Below, one piece after another: positions 49,239 to 58,960 of a DNA stretch of 64,000 nt. The DNA is from Ovis canadensis. Its lineage: Eukaryota > Chordata > Mammalia > Artiodactyla > Bovidae. Each line of letters opens with the position of its first letter. Position 1 is the stretch's first letter. Under the pieces are notes generated by a model. It did not search any database, was not told the DNA's origin, and saw only the letters and a program-made list of their open reading frames with translations. The DNA lies in assembly GCF_042477335.2 (NCBI RefSeq), contig NC_091250.1:56055384-56119383 (forward strand), given 5' to 3'. The position numbers were made by a program, and so were the translations under genes.

Positions 49239-49518
49239 TGTTGTTGTTCAATAACGCGTTTGTGTCTGACTCCTTGTGACCGCATGGACTGCAGCACGCC
49301 AGGCTTCCCTGTCCTTCACCATCTCCTGCAGTTTGCTCAAACTCATGTCCATTGAGTCGATGATGCCATCCAACCATCTCATCCTCTGTTGCCCCCTTCT
49401 CCTCTTATCCTCAATCTTTCCCAGCATCAGGGCCTTTTCCAATGAGTCAGCTCTTCGCATCAGGTGGGAGCTTCAGCTTCACCATGAGTCCTTCCAATGA
49501 ATATTCAGGGTTGATTTT
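49239..49518 (-). mobile_element. BovB LINE 3' fragment, antisense
   Basis: It runs on the + strand from tgttgttgttcaataacgcg through ccatccaaccatctcatcct and tcaatctttcccagcatcag to gaatattcagggttgatt. On the - strand it keeps part of the BovB ORF2 C-terminus ([13 protein letters not shown], then RMRWLDGI). Confidence 0.87.
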
Positions 49519-49529
49519 CATTAATATGA

Positions 49530-49650
49530 AATGGAACCAAATCAGATGGGAAAACTGAGACCCAAAAAGATGAAGTAATTTGCCCCAGTGGCAGGCTGGC
49601 ATTTGACTACAGTGTACTGCTCATTACCATGTGTTTTAACTGGACTAGAG
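49530..49650 (-). repeat. MIR SINE fragment, antisense
   Basis: gatgggaaaactgagaccca, then aaaagatgaagtaatttgcc and ggctggcatttgactac, follow the complement of the MIR core. The BovB copy lies directly before it. Confidence 0.6.
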
Positions 49651-50319
49651 TTAAGAGTTTCTTTTATTAGGTAAAGATGTCACAGAAGGCATGATCCATA
49701 TAATCTTACCGTGTTTGATGCGTTAACAGTGCACAGGTGCTTAGAGAGACCTTGTCCCCGTTTGTCTTCCGTTTGTCCATCACTTATTAAGACCTGGAGC
49801 TTAGTGTTACCTTGACTCATTTCCTCTTCCTTTACCAACACTCTCAAGTTCTGCTGATTCTGCCTTCTAATAGCTGCACCCATCAATACTTTCCTTTTCC
49901 CTGTCTTTAGTTTAATTCCTAACTAGGGTCCTCTGCTCCAAAATTCCTTCAGCCAGAGGCGTCTTCCTAAAGAACAGCTTGGATTAGGTTCTTCCCCCAG
50001 TCAAAACTCATTTGGTCTATGAGCATGGTAGTTTAGATTTAGCAAAACATTTTCCCATTACTTTCAAAGGAACTCTTATAAATACATATCACTGCCTCAA
50101 TTGTATAAATGAAATAACTAGCTTACAGTGGTTAGCGGAATTACTAGCCCACTGTAGTAAGACTGATAAATAGTAGAACTATTACTTTTCTCTAAACTTT
50201 TACAATCACCAGGGTCTGTAGTCTAAACTCTAACTTGGCCTTTATGTTTCCTCAGTGGTCTCAATTTATCGTTCTTATTCCTTACACTTGAAGAGTTACA
50301 CACCTGAAATCAGCTACTC

Positions 50320-50690
50320 TTGAGCCTGTGGAGTTCTGCTTCTGCTATTTGCTCTGTCCTTTTCATCAGGCAAACTTTTCTTCACAAGCCAGATCATGCC
50401 TCCTCCACCTCGAAGGCCTCCTTGATTTCACCTAGGAAAATGTGACCTCATTAATTTAGGGCCTCAGGCAAACAGTGCTCTCCATTTATAGGTCACAGCA
50501 GCCTCACACAGATTATCCCTCTTCCTTCTCCTTTACTGCCTGACAGAATACTTCTCATCCCCCCTTTTGGTGATAGTATGCCTTATGTCTCAAGAGGCTG
50601 TCATATCAGAGGTCATGTTTTATTTATCTCACTATCACCTTAGGTCCTGGCCCAAAGTTGGGACTGCTTTGTTGACTAAATGAGCTTACA
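50320..50690 (+). repeat. L2 LINE 3' fragment
   Basis: cctccttgatttcacctagg, then tactgcctgacagaatactt and tcactatcaccttaggtcct, with a tail of gttgactaaatgagc, match the L2 3' UTR order. Confidence 0.55.
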
Positions 50691-50859
50691 TGAAGACTTC
50701 CATAATGAATTCAAATGAGTTCTTCTCTGAGCTTTTTTGGGAGAGTTTAATCTGAGCCTGCTCCCTTTTTGCAGCTCTACCACATAGTTTTTCTTAGGCC
50801 TCTGTTAGTTTTATGTAACAGTTGCCTTTTAGCAGAGTGATTATTTTTTTCTCTCTATC

Positions 50860-51000
50860 CTAAAAATCCAAGCTTCTGGTGGCAGGTTCTAGGTCTTTTT
50901 CATTTATATGCTTCCCAAGGTACATGCTGTTTTACTAAGCATGTAATAGGAGCTTGACAGATATTTATTAGATACATTTAATAAGGATTTTACATTTTTT
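50860..51000 (+). repeat. L2 LINE 3' tail
   Basis: tctggtggcaggttctaggt, then gcttcccaaggtacatgctg and gcttgacagatatttattag, resemble the last part of L2. Confidence 0.45.
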
Positions 51001-51254
51001 TCCTCCAAGTCATATTTCTATCATCACAACAGAAAACTTATGTCTTAAAAAATATTTAAAAAAATCAGTAATAGTGTCTCTGATTTTTAAACAGTTAATG
51101 TTTGACAAAACTCAAACATGTTTATACAGATTGGTGAATCAGTGTCCAGACAAACAGCCTCGCAGTTGTTTTCTATTGTATTTATTATGGGAATGTTATT
51201 ATGTTAATTTATTTTAGAATTTAAATAAATGGCACGTGAATCAGCATGCTGTGG

Positions 51255-51460
51255 TGGAGAGAGCCAGGATTTTGTGGGATAGGATTCAAACTCTAGTTTC
51301 ATCAGTGTGCTGGGTGGGAAGCACTCTCCTCTAACCTGGTTTCCTTGCCTGTTAGGGGAAGATAATGCACTACGTATGTTACTGGGTTGCTGTGAAGATT
51401 GAGTTTGTGGTGTCAGCAGAGTCCTTACACTTAGTAAACTCTCAATAAATATCACTAGTT
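51255..51460 (+). repeat. MIR SINE
   Basis: tgggataggattcaaactct, then cctggtttccttgcctgtta, gggttgctgtgaagattgag and ctcaataaatatcactagtt, follow MIR from core to tail. Confidence 0.65.
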
Positions 51461-52334
51461 ATTAGAAACACTGACGCTTCTCTGAATTCATGTGCTCTAC
51501 ACATGTGCTTGAGAATTAGAATATTTCACTTTATTTCTGAAATGCTCTCTATCCAGGATAACATTTCATGTCAGCCAGCTTATTGTGGATGCTTTTGGAA
51601 GAGCTCTTCAATGTTAAATACATTCAATGTTGAATGTCTTAGGACGAGGTAAACTGTTTAAATACAGAAAATAAGTGCTTGTGGTTTGTGGATTAGTTAT
51701 ATGGTTTTGGTTGCAAGTAACTGACACCTGTTTGAATCTGGTTTTAATAATAAGCTAAATTATGAACTCACAGAGCAAGTTCAGAGATAGCTTTTCATTT
51801 TTTTCTCTCCACTTTTCCATCCTCAAGGGCAGATTATATTAAGGCTTTACTCCTATTCTCAAAATGGCCGTTGTTTAGGGCTTCATGTTGAAATTCTTCT
51901 GGTTCATATGCAGTAGAAAAAAGAAGGGAGAGAGAAAAAGAAGAAAATAAAGAACAGAGAGAAGGGAGGCAATATTTCCCCCCTGCCCAGTAGATTCTGT
52001 ATCCCTTATTTCAATCCATTGAAGCAACTTAGGTAAAGTTAGGTCTAAAGTCTATAACTATAGACCAAGAGTTGCCAAAGAAATGGCATATGGTGATTGA
52101 TTTAAAATACTGCTCTGGTCTTTCAGATGGATAGGTAAGTGAATCAGATTCGGATTCTCTCAGGATTGAGGAAGGGGCACTGATTGATGTGAGGGAATAA
52201 CCAACAGTGTCCGCTACAGTTAGGAACTTAAATTTTAATTGTTCATTTGATTTTCCTATAGAAATTTAGAAAAGTTGCTGATATAGCAACTTTTAGTTTA
52301 GGTCCATAAAACTGGAACATCTTAGATTTGCTGA

Positions 52335-52419
52335 TTACTTTGTGCTCCATCTTCACATGTAGGGATAATAAAACCTACCTTTCAGGGTTTTGAGATAATT
52401 AAAAATAAAATCTATGTAA
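52335..52419 (+). repeat. MIR fragment interrupted by BovB
   Basis: ccatcttcacatgtagggat, then aataaaacctacctttcagg and gttttgagataatt, are MIR-like. A BovB tail starts directly after it. Confidence 0.5.
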
Positions 52420-52512
52420 ACTCTGGGAGTTGGTGATGGACAGGAGGCCTGGCGTGCTTCGATTCATGGGGTCGCAGAGTCGGACACGACTGAGTGACTG
52501 CACTGAACTGAA
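52420..52512 (+). mobile_element. BovB LINE 3' terminal fragment
   Basis: Only the last 93 bp of BovB: actctgggagttggtgatgg, then gattcatggggtcgcagagt and ctgcactgaactgaa. It is a severely 5'-truncated insertion. Confidence 0.85.
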
Positions 52513-52794
52513 GGCTTGCTTTGACTAGTTGTATTTTCTTGGTCAGAATTTCTGTAGTCATCTTTGACTTTTTTATATTACTGTTTTCCACTTCCAAATA
52601 CTTACATTATGAATCTACATAGGTGCCTGATTTTCACATAGAAGTTTGTACACCCAAGAAAAGTTTCAAAAGTCTTTTTATAAACAAAAGTCTACATTTT
52701 ATAAAATCTATATTCACGTAGTTTTCTATGTTTCTCAAGGAGCCCTGTGAGGTAGATATCATTTATGACGTTTTACAGATCTCATTACCTGCCT

Positions 52795-52935
52795 CCTCCT
52801 CGAAAATGTGACTCTCACGAGGACAGAGAGTCAGTCTATTTTCTTCACTGTTGTACCTTCAGCATCCAAAATAATACATCATGGAGGCAGACGGATAAAT
52901 GCTCAATCAGTGTTTGTTGAAGGAAAGGAGAAAGG
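52795..52935 (+). repeat. L2 LINE 3' end
   Basis: gactctcacgaggacagaga, then ttttcttcactgttgtacct and tgctcaatcagtgtttgttg, follow the L2 3' order. Confidence 0.6.
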
Positions 52936-53057
52936 GAGGGAGGAGTTTGCCTACAGAAGGCAAAGGACTCTCTTAGTTCATGACCTAACAGTGAAGATAT
53001 GAACCCCCTTTTTTTGTGGGCCTGAGACCTGTATACCCACCTTGAACTCTTTAGCTA

Positions 53058-53475
53058 TGTTAGGTCAGTTTTCTCTCCCTTGGTTCTTAGTTTGCTGCAG
53101 CAGAGAATTGAAGCAATAGAAGCAATAGACCAAGATAGCTCAAGCAGGCAAGGTTTATTGAGCAAGTGATAAGTAGTACAGTCTTGAGACAGGAGAGTGG
53201 ACCAGCCTCTGCAGGAGCGTTCCTAGCCAGTTTTGATTTCCCTTTTTATATGCCTTGTTTCCTCCCCTGGGCAGTCCCTGAGGCCTGATTGGTTATACCC
53301 TATGCAAATGAGGCATAAACTCGACACGGATCAGGAAATGGGGTGTGTTGGGCACGTTTTTCCCTCCAGAAGTCTTCAGTCTGTTCTGTTGTTCTCGTTT
53401 CCTGCCATCCTGTGGCCTCCTAACTGCCACTTCCACCTGACTGCTATTTTGGACCCTAGTCTCCTGACTCTAACA
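53058..53475 (-). mobile_element. Solo LTR of an endogenous retrovirus
   Basis: A 418-bp unit with matching terminal hexamers. Read on the - strand it starts TGTTAGAGTCAGG and ends GACCTAACA, so TGTTAG pairs with CTAACA. In order on the - strand come a CCAAT box (+ strand attggtta near 53289), a TATAAAAA box (+ strand ttttata near 53244) and a CAATAAA polyadenylation signal (53154-53160). This is the U3-R-U5 order of a retroviral LTR. No gag, pol or env sequence is adjacent and it has no coding capacity. Flanking duplication is unclear (agcta before, gccta after). Family not identified. Confidence 0.65.
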
Positions 53476-53680
53476 GCCTAATAGCTTCATTCTACTTTCT
53501 TCACCCTCCTTTTCTCTCTCTTTGCTCAGCTGAATGAGCACATGCAGTTCCCAAGATAATCTGTGCTTTTCACTTTCACGGGGCCTTTATATATACAGAT
53601 TTCCAAGCCAATGGTTCTACTTGCTTAGCCCTCTCCTGCCTTCTATACCCTATCATTGTCTCGTAGTGTCCCTGGTTTAC

Positions 53681-53822
53681 TCTGTCGTTCAATCGCTAAG
53701 TCGTGTCTGACTCTACGACCCCATGGACTGTAGCATGTGTTCTCTGTCCTCCACTATCTCCCAAAATTTGCTCAGATTCATGTGTCTGTCATCTGAATTG
53801 ATGACGCTATCTAACCATCTCT
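53681..53822 (-). mobile_element. BovB LINE 3' fragment, antisense
   Basis: tctgtcgttcaatcgctaag, then accccatggactgtagcatg, ctgtcctccactatctccca and ctatctaaccatctctg, are the last about 140 bp of BovB in reverse. A small gap removes the usual ccaggctt segment. Confidence 0.8.
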
Positions 53823-54019
53823 GTATATAGAGCCTTTGTATTCCAGTTCAAACATGATAAGCCTGGTAAACCTTTCATGATCCTCCAGATTAAATCACCT
53901 TCTCTTTACACATCCACCTACTACAGGATATAGTTTTTAAAGGCATGTGTGTTTGTGTGATTATTTTATGGTTTCTCTTTCTTCACAGTAGGTCTTAAAA
54001 ACAGGATATGAGTCTTGAC

Positions 54020-54520
54020 TTAAAAGCAGAGACATTACTTTGCCGACTAAGTTCCGTCTAGTCAAGGCTATGGTTTTTCCAGTAGTCATGTATGGATGTG
54101 AGAGTTGGACTGTGAAGAAAGCTGAGCGCCGAAGATTTGATGCTTTTGAACTGTGGTATTGGAGAAGACTCTTGAGAGTCGTCCCTTGGACTGCAAGGAG
54201 ATCCAACCAGTCCGTTCTGAAAGAGATCAGCCCTGGGATTTCTTTGGAAGGAATGATGCTAAAGCTGAAACTCCAGTACTTTGGCCACCTCATGGAAAGA
54301 GTTGACTCATCAGAAAAGACTCTGATGCTGGGAGGGATTGGGGGCAGGAGGAGAAGGGGATGATCCAGGATGAGATGGCTGGATGGCATCACTGACTCAA
54401 TGGACGTGGGTCTGAGTGAACTCCGGGAGTTGGTGATGGATAGGGAGGCCTGGCGTGCTGGAATTCATGGGGTCGCAAAGAGTCGGACATGACTGAGCGA
54501 CTGAACTGAACTGAACTGAA
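54020..54520 (+). mobile_element. BovB LINE 3' fragment
   Basis: About 500 bp in sense orientation. It encodes, with frameshifts, the C-terminal part of the BovB reverse-transcriptase ORF (LVKAMVFPVVMYGCESWTV, then RRRFDAFELW and QYFGHLM). It ends in the (CTGAA)n-type tail. It lacks the 5' about 130 bp present in the copy at 57505, to which it is very similar. Confidence 0.9.
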
Positions 54521-54889
54521 AACCTGAGCAGTATCTGGCATATTCTAGGTGCTCAATGAATATAACGTGTCGACTGAATGTCACCATTTTCTTGTCAGTC
54601 TATTTTCATTGTGTTGCTCATCAGTTATACTTACAGTTTGCAGAAGAAAGGTTAGTGTTTTGTATAAGTCCCTCATTTCCCCCCACATATCTTTTCTCGC
54701 AATAACCTATATACTGGAAAATTGTAAAGTCTTCAGGACCAGCCTCTGCTTACCTGCTTCAAGTCTGTATCCTCATTTCCTTCTCTTACTTTAGGTCTCA
54801 GCATTAAATTTACCTTCACTGCTCTTCACTTCATTCAAGGATAGATGATGGTTCCCTTATCTGAGTGACCTCAGCACTGCTCCCCACCA

Positions 54890-55045
54890 TTAATGTAGTT
54901 AGCATATCTGTTCTTCTCATTTGTCTATCTATTGAGCTGAAAAGTAGACTGAATCTAGTCTAAGATATTTTGCCGGAGCTTAGCATGGTACCTGAGATGG
55001 TACACACCAGAGATATTTTTCCCAGTGACTGAATGCATGTCTTGT
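54890..55045 (+). repeat. L2-like 3' fragment
   Basis: tctgttcttctcatttgtct, then gagctgaaaagtagactgaa and gcttagcatggtacctgaga, match the L2 3' end weakly. Confidence 0.4.
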
Positions 55046-56019
55046 ATGATATTCCCCAGATATTGAAATCATTCTTGGAAAATGCATTCAGTAAACAGTT
55101 GAAATTTAATTCAGTGTCTTCAGTGCAGCATATGCCTCCTTCAAGGATTGCTTAACATAATCTACTTTTTAGTGATCTTGAAAACTGAAGAGCGTATTGG
55201 TTGCTGCAGACAAGTACCCAGCTGGGGAGGAGAATGGGTGTCTTTTGTTCATTAGGCCTAGCATGTCTTTTGTTAATTAGGCCATTTCTACCTCTGAGAG
55301 GCTATCTTTAAAATTTTTTCACAGAGATCCTGTGTGTGATAATATGACCCTAGATAGAGGAAGAAAATGTTAGAAATTTCTATGTAAATTTTCCTCTCAA
55401 CTTTGAGAACTCTGTGTTTCTCTGAATTTTAAAATACTTATAGTCTAGTGGTACTCTAATACTACATTTGTATAAATACATGAATGAATTATAAATGGTG
55501 GGGATGCTTGCTAACTGTACTGATAATGACACATGAGGAAAGCAGTTATGGAGAACTGTGATTGAACTTAATGAGCCCAGTGTCAGTGTAGTTTCCAAGT
55601 TGACTTATGGCTTCTTCTTGATGCAGTTTTCAGCTGCCTTAAGAAAGGTATGCTCAAGGTAATGACATCTTCTAATGACATCTTGGACATCCTGTGCACC
55701 ATGGCACTTGTGCACGTGTGGATTGTGTGTCTGTCCCTTGTTCCTGGGCTTGTGATGAAGAAGAGAATGGTTGGACTGTGCCTTTTGTCTGCAAGCTTTG
55801 TTCAGATTCATCCAAATGCCTCCCTTTTTGGCGAAGCGTCTGCCTTAATTTCCAAATTCTCAAGTCAGTTCTCCTTGCATATGAGTTTATGATGAGTCTT
55901 CTTTTCCCCATTATTGGCATACTCTTTAGATAAAAAAAAGTAAGTATTTCTTTTCTCCTCTGCCTTTGGGATACGATACTAATGAATGAATAGTCAGTTT
56001 CTAATCACAAAATAGACAA

Positions 56020-56210
56020 ACATGCTTGGATTCAGAATATCTTAACTGGAATCATGGCCCAGCCACTTTCCAAATGTGTGATTTGAACAAAATAATTAAC
56101 CACTCTGAGCTTGTTTCTTTTTCTATAAGATGAAAATAATAACTAATTCACAGATTTGTTAAAAGAAATAAGCATATGTGAAGTGGTTGGCATAGTATGA
56201 AATAGACATT
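56020..56210 (+). repeat. MIR SINE
   Basis: aatcatggcccagccacttt, then ccaaatgtgtgatttgaaca, accactctgagcttgtttct and agtggttggcatagtatga, follow the MIR order. Confidence 0.65.
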
Positions 56211-56370
56211 TTATAGAATTTTGACTTTTGAGCATGCTAACTGCAGAATACTTTTTCATATTTATTAACAATACTAAAATCACAGCTGCTTGTTTGTGAG
56301 GTCTGATGTGATGGTTGCTTTAACATAAAAGTTTGTTCCTTCACTGTTTCAAACTAGTTAAAATGTAACT

Positions 56371-56593
56371 GCATGCCTGCTAAGTCACTTGAGGTGTGTC
56401 CAGCTCTGAGTGATTCTATGGACTGTAGCCTGCCAGGCTCTTCCATCCATAGGATTCTCCAGGCAAGAATACTGGAGCAGTTGCCAGGCCCTCTTTCAGG
56501 GGATCTTCCAGACCCAGGGATTGAACCTGTGTTTCTTACGTCTACCTGCATTGGCAGGCGAGTTCTTTACCACTAGCGCCACCTGGGAAGCTC
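56371..56593 (-). mobile_element. Bov-tA SINE, antisense
   Basis: Antisense copy. Body is gactgtagcctgccaggctc, then caggcaagaatactggagca. The tRNA-like head follows (cccagggattgaacctgtgt, then gcgccacctgggaagctc). Confidence 0.9.
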
Positions 56594-57504
56594 ACATTTA
56601 TTTGGTTAGATGATTGGCTAATAGATTAATCATTTTCTGAGGAAATGATAACTTCCAGACCTTTTTTATTTTTCATCTTAAGCTGTCATACAAGAGTTGA
56701 GTAATGATACAGTGATGGAGTATCCATCAGTGTCCTGAATATTGTTGAGTCATGTGGGTGCTACAGGGCTTTGGAGGAGTAAAACCAATTCTGACTGCAG
56801 GATATAGGAGGGCAACACAGAGATTCTATTTTAAGTGGATTTCTGTAGTTTCCAAAAGCATAAGGTGAAAAAAAAATCCATATAGAGAGAATAACATTAT
56901 TTGAAATGGTTAAAAGGTATGTTTTTTGACTAAGAAAAATTTCATATGCTTGTGGTATTGGATTAAGGAGAAAAATAGTCAAGAAATGTAAATTGAGACC
57001 ATTTTTAAAGGCTCTGAAGTGCTTGGCTAAGGACTTCAAATTTTATTTGGAAGGCAGGGGTCATCTGATCAAGATAATTCTCTGGGAAGATTTTGACTGT
57101 ACATTGAAGTACAGAAAGACTTAACGCCTAGAGATAGTCACAGAAATAATACCACGGTCCAGAGTTCTAAATTCAGGGTGATACTATTAGAAGAGTAGGA
57201 CATATAAAGAGATATTTGCAGTTAAATTGCAATGAGTATTGTGTAGCATGATGGTTTTATGTAGAGAACAGGATTTTAAAATTTTAAGCAAAGCCTATGT
57301 AAAACAACAAAGAAAGCCGATTTCCAGAGCACTTTGATTACTTATGGTACTGCTGACAAGAAATGAAGTTCTAAAAGTATAATAGTGTGAAATAGAGTCT
57401 TTCATGGAAGAGCACTACTTTTTTTTCAGGGTTTGGAGGCACTTCCTACCTTTTTTCCTGACATATATGCCGTGGTTCTGTTATTCTGTTGCTTGAGGTA
57501 GTAG

Positions 57505-58156
57505 GTCCCATCACTTCATGGGAAATAGAAGGGGAAACAGTGGAAACAATGCCAGACTTATTTTGGGGGGCTCCAAAATCACTGCAGATGGTGACTGCAG
57601 CTATGAAATTAAAAGACGCTTACCCCTTGGAAGAAAAGTTATGACCAACCTAGATAGCATATTCAAAAGCAGAGACATTACTTTGCCAACTAAGGTCCGT
57701 CTAGTCAAGGCTATGGTTTTTCCTGTGGTCAAGTATGGATGTGAGAGTTGGACTGTGAAGAAGGCTGAGCGCCGAAGAATTGATGCTTTTGAACTGTGGT
57801 GTTGGAGAAGACTCTTGAGAGTCCCTTGGACCGCAAGGAGATCCAACCAGTCCATTCTGAAAGAGATCAGCCCTGGGATTTCTTTGGAAGGAATGATGCT
57901 AAAGCTGAAGCTCCAGTACTTTGGCCACCTCATGTGAAGAGTTGACTCATTGGAAAAGACACTGATGCTGGGAGGGATTGGGGGCAGGAGGAGACGGGGA
58001 CGACAGAGGATGAGATGGCTGGATGGCATCACTGACTCAATGGACGTGGGTCTGAGTGAACTCCGGGAGTTGGTGATGGACAGGGAGGCCTGGCATGCTG
58101 CGATTCATGGGGTCGCAAAGAGTCGGACACGACTGAGCGACTGAGCTGAACTGAAC
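57505..58156 (+). mobile_element. BovB LINE 3' copy with target-site duplication
   Basis: A 652-bp, 5'-truncated, relatively young BovB copy. TGAGGTAGTAG at 57494-57504 is repeated at 58157-58167. The ORF2 C-terminal frame is nearly open (GSKITADGDCSYEIKRRLPL, then YGCESWTV and WWRR-like tryptophan-rich stretches, to SRTRLSD). It is stopped by TGA at 57935-57937, where other copies have an Arg CGA codon, which is typical CpG decay. It cannot move by itself. Confidence 0.93.
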
Positions 58157-58229
58157 TGAGGTAGTAGAGGCATAGATCTATTAATGTAACCTTCAGTTTT
58201 TGTATTAGAATAAAAGAATGTAAAGTCTC

Positions 58230-58400
58230 ATGCTAGAAAGGACCCTAGAAACTTAGGTGAAGAAAGAAGTGCCAGAGATGTTATGTAACCTGCCCAATGT
58301 TGCCCAGCCTGTGGAGGAACCTTCACTAAGGCTCATAGGTCCAGGCTCCCATGTACAAGTCCTCCTAAGACTCTTTGCTGCCTGGTCTACACCTGCACCA
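58230..58400 (-). repeat. MIR-like fragment, antisense
   Basis: agaaaggaccctagaaactt, then agatgttatgtaacctgccc and aatgttgcccagcctgtgga, resemble the complement of MIR. Confidence 0.5.
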
Positions 58401-58839
58401 GGAACCCAGATCCTTTTTCCTTCTTTTTCTTACCATTTCACATTTGTTGTTATTTAAAAGCACCACCCTTAAATTCACAGACTGTACATGATGCTCATTA
58501 TTATTATCGTTACTGTCTATAGAAAGTAAACATGTATTAAGGGTACTATGCCAGCCTCTGTATAAAGCCAGATAAATCTACAAAGGCCTTAGCCCACACT
58601 GTGTCTCATATTTCATAAACTGGGGTTTATGTCCTCAGGCTACTGGATTAAACATTTATATATTAGTTTTCTCCCTCATTCTACATTCTTGCTTAGATGT
58701 TTTTTGTGTGTGTGTGCGCTTTATTTTGTCTTTAATTCTGGCTAATACTTTTGGTTCTAAGGAAGAGGAAAAGGAAATTCACATGTTGTTTTTCTTTACC
58801 GAGAAGCTACAGGTATATTTTTAATATATTCTTTCAAGA

Positions 58840-58960
58840 AGGGCTATTAGTTTATATACCTTACCTTAGTTTACAGATGAAAAAGCTGAAAATTGACTAG
58901 CCTCGCTGATGAAAGGTAAAGGCATGAATGAAATTCAAATTTCTTGGATCCATAAAATAG
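58840..58960 (-). repeat. MIR-like fragment, antisense
   Basis: taccttagtttacagatgaa, then aaagctgaaaattgactagc and aaggcatgaatgaaattcaa, follow the complement of the MIR core, diverged. Confidence 0.45.

Noticed and set aside
55605..55930. Overlapping open frames on both strands that could be a processed pseudogene on the - strand
   Set aside because: Frames of 60-80 codons with basic residues occur, but I recognise no parent protein, no poly(A) tail and no target duplication. Possible but unsupported.
57518..58144. Reverse-transcriptase-like open frames
   Set aside because: They are the ORF2 end of a truncated BovB LINE, not a host gene.
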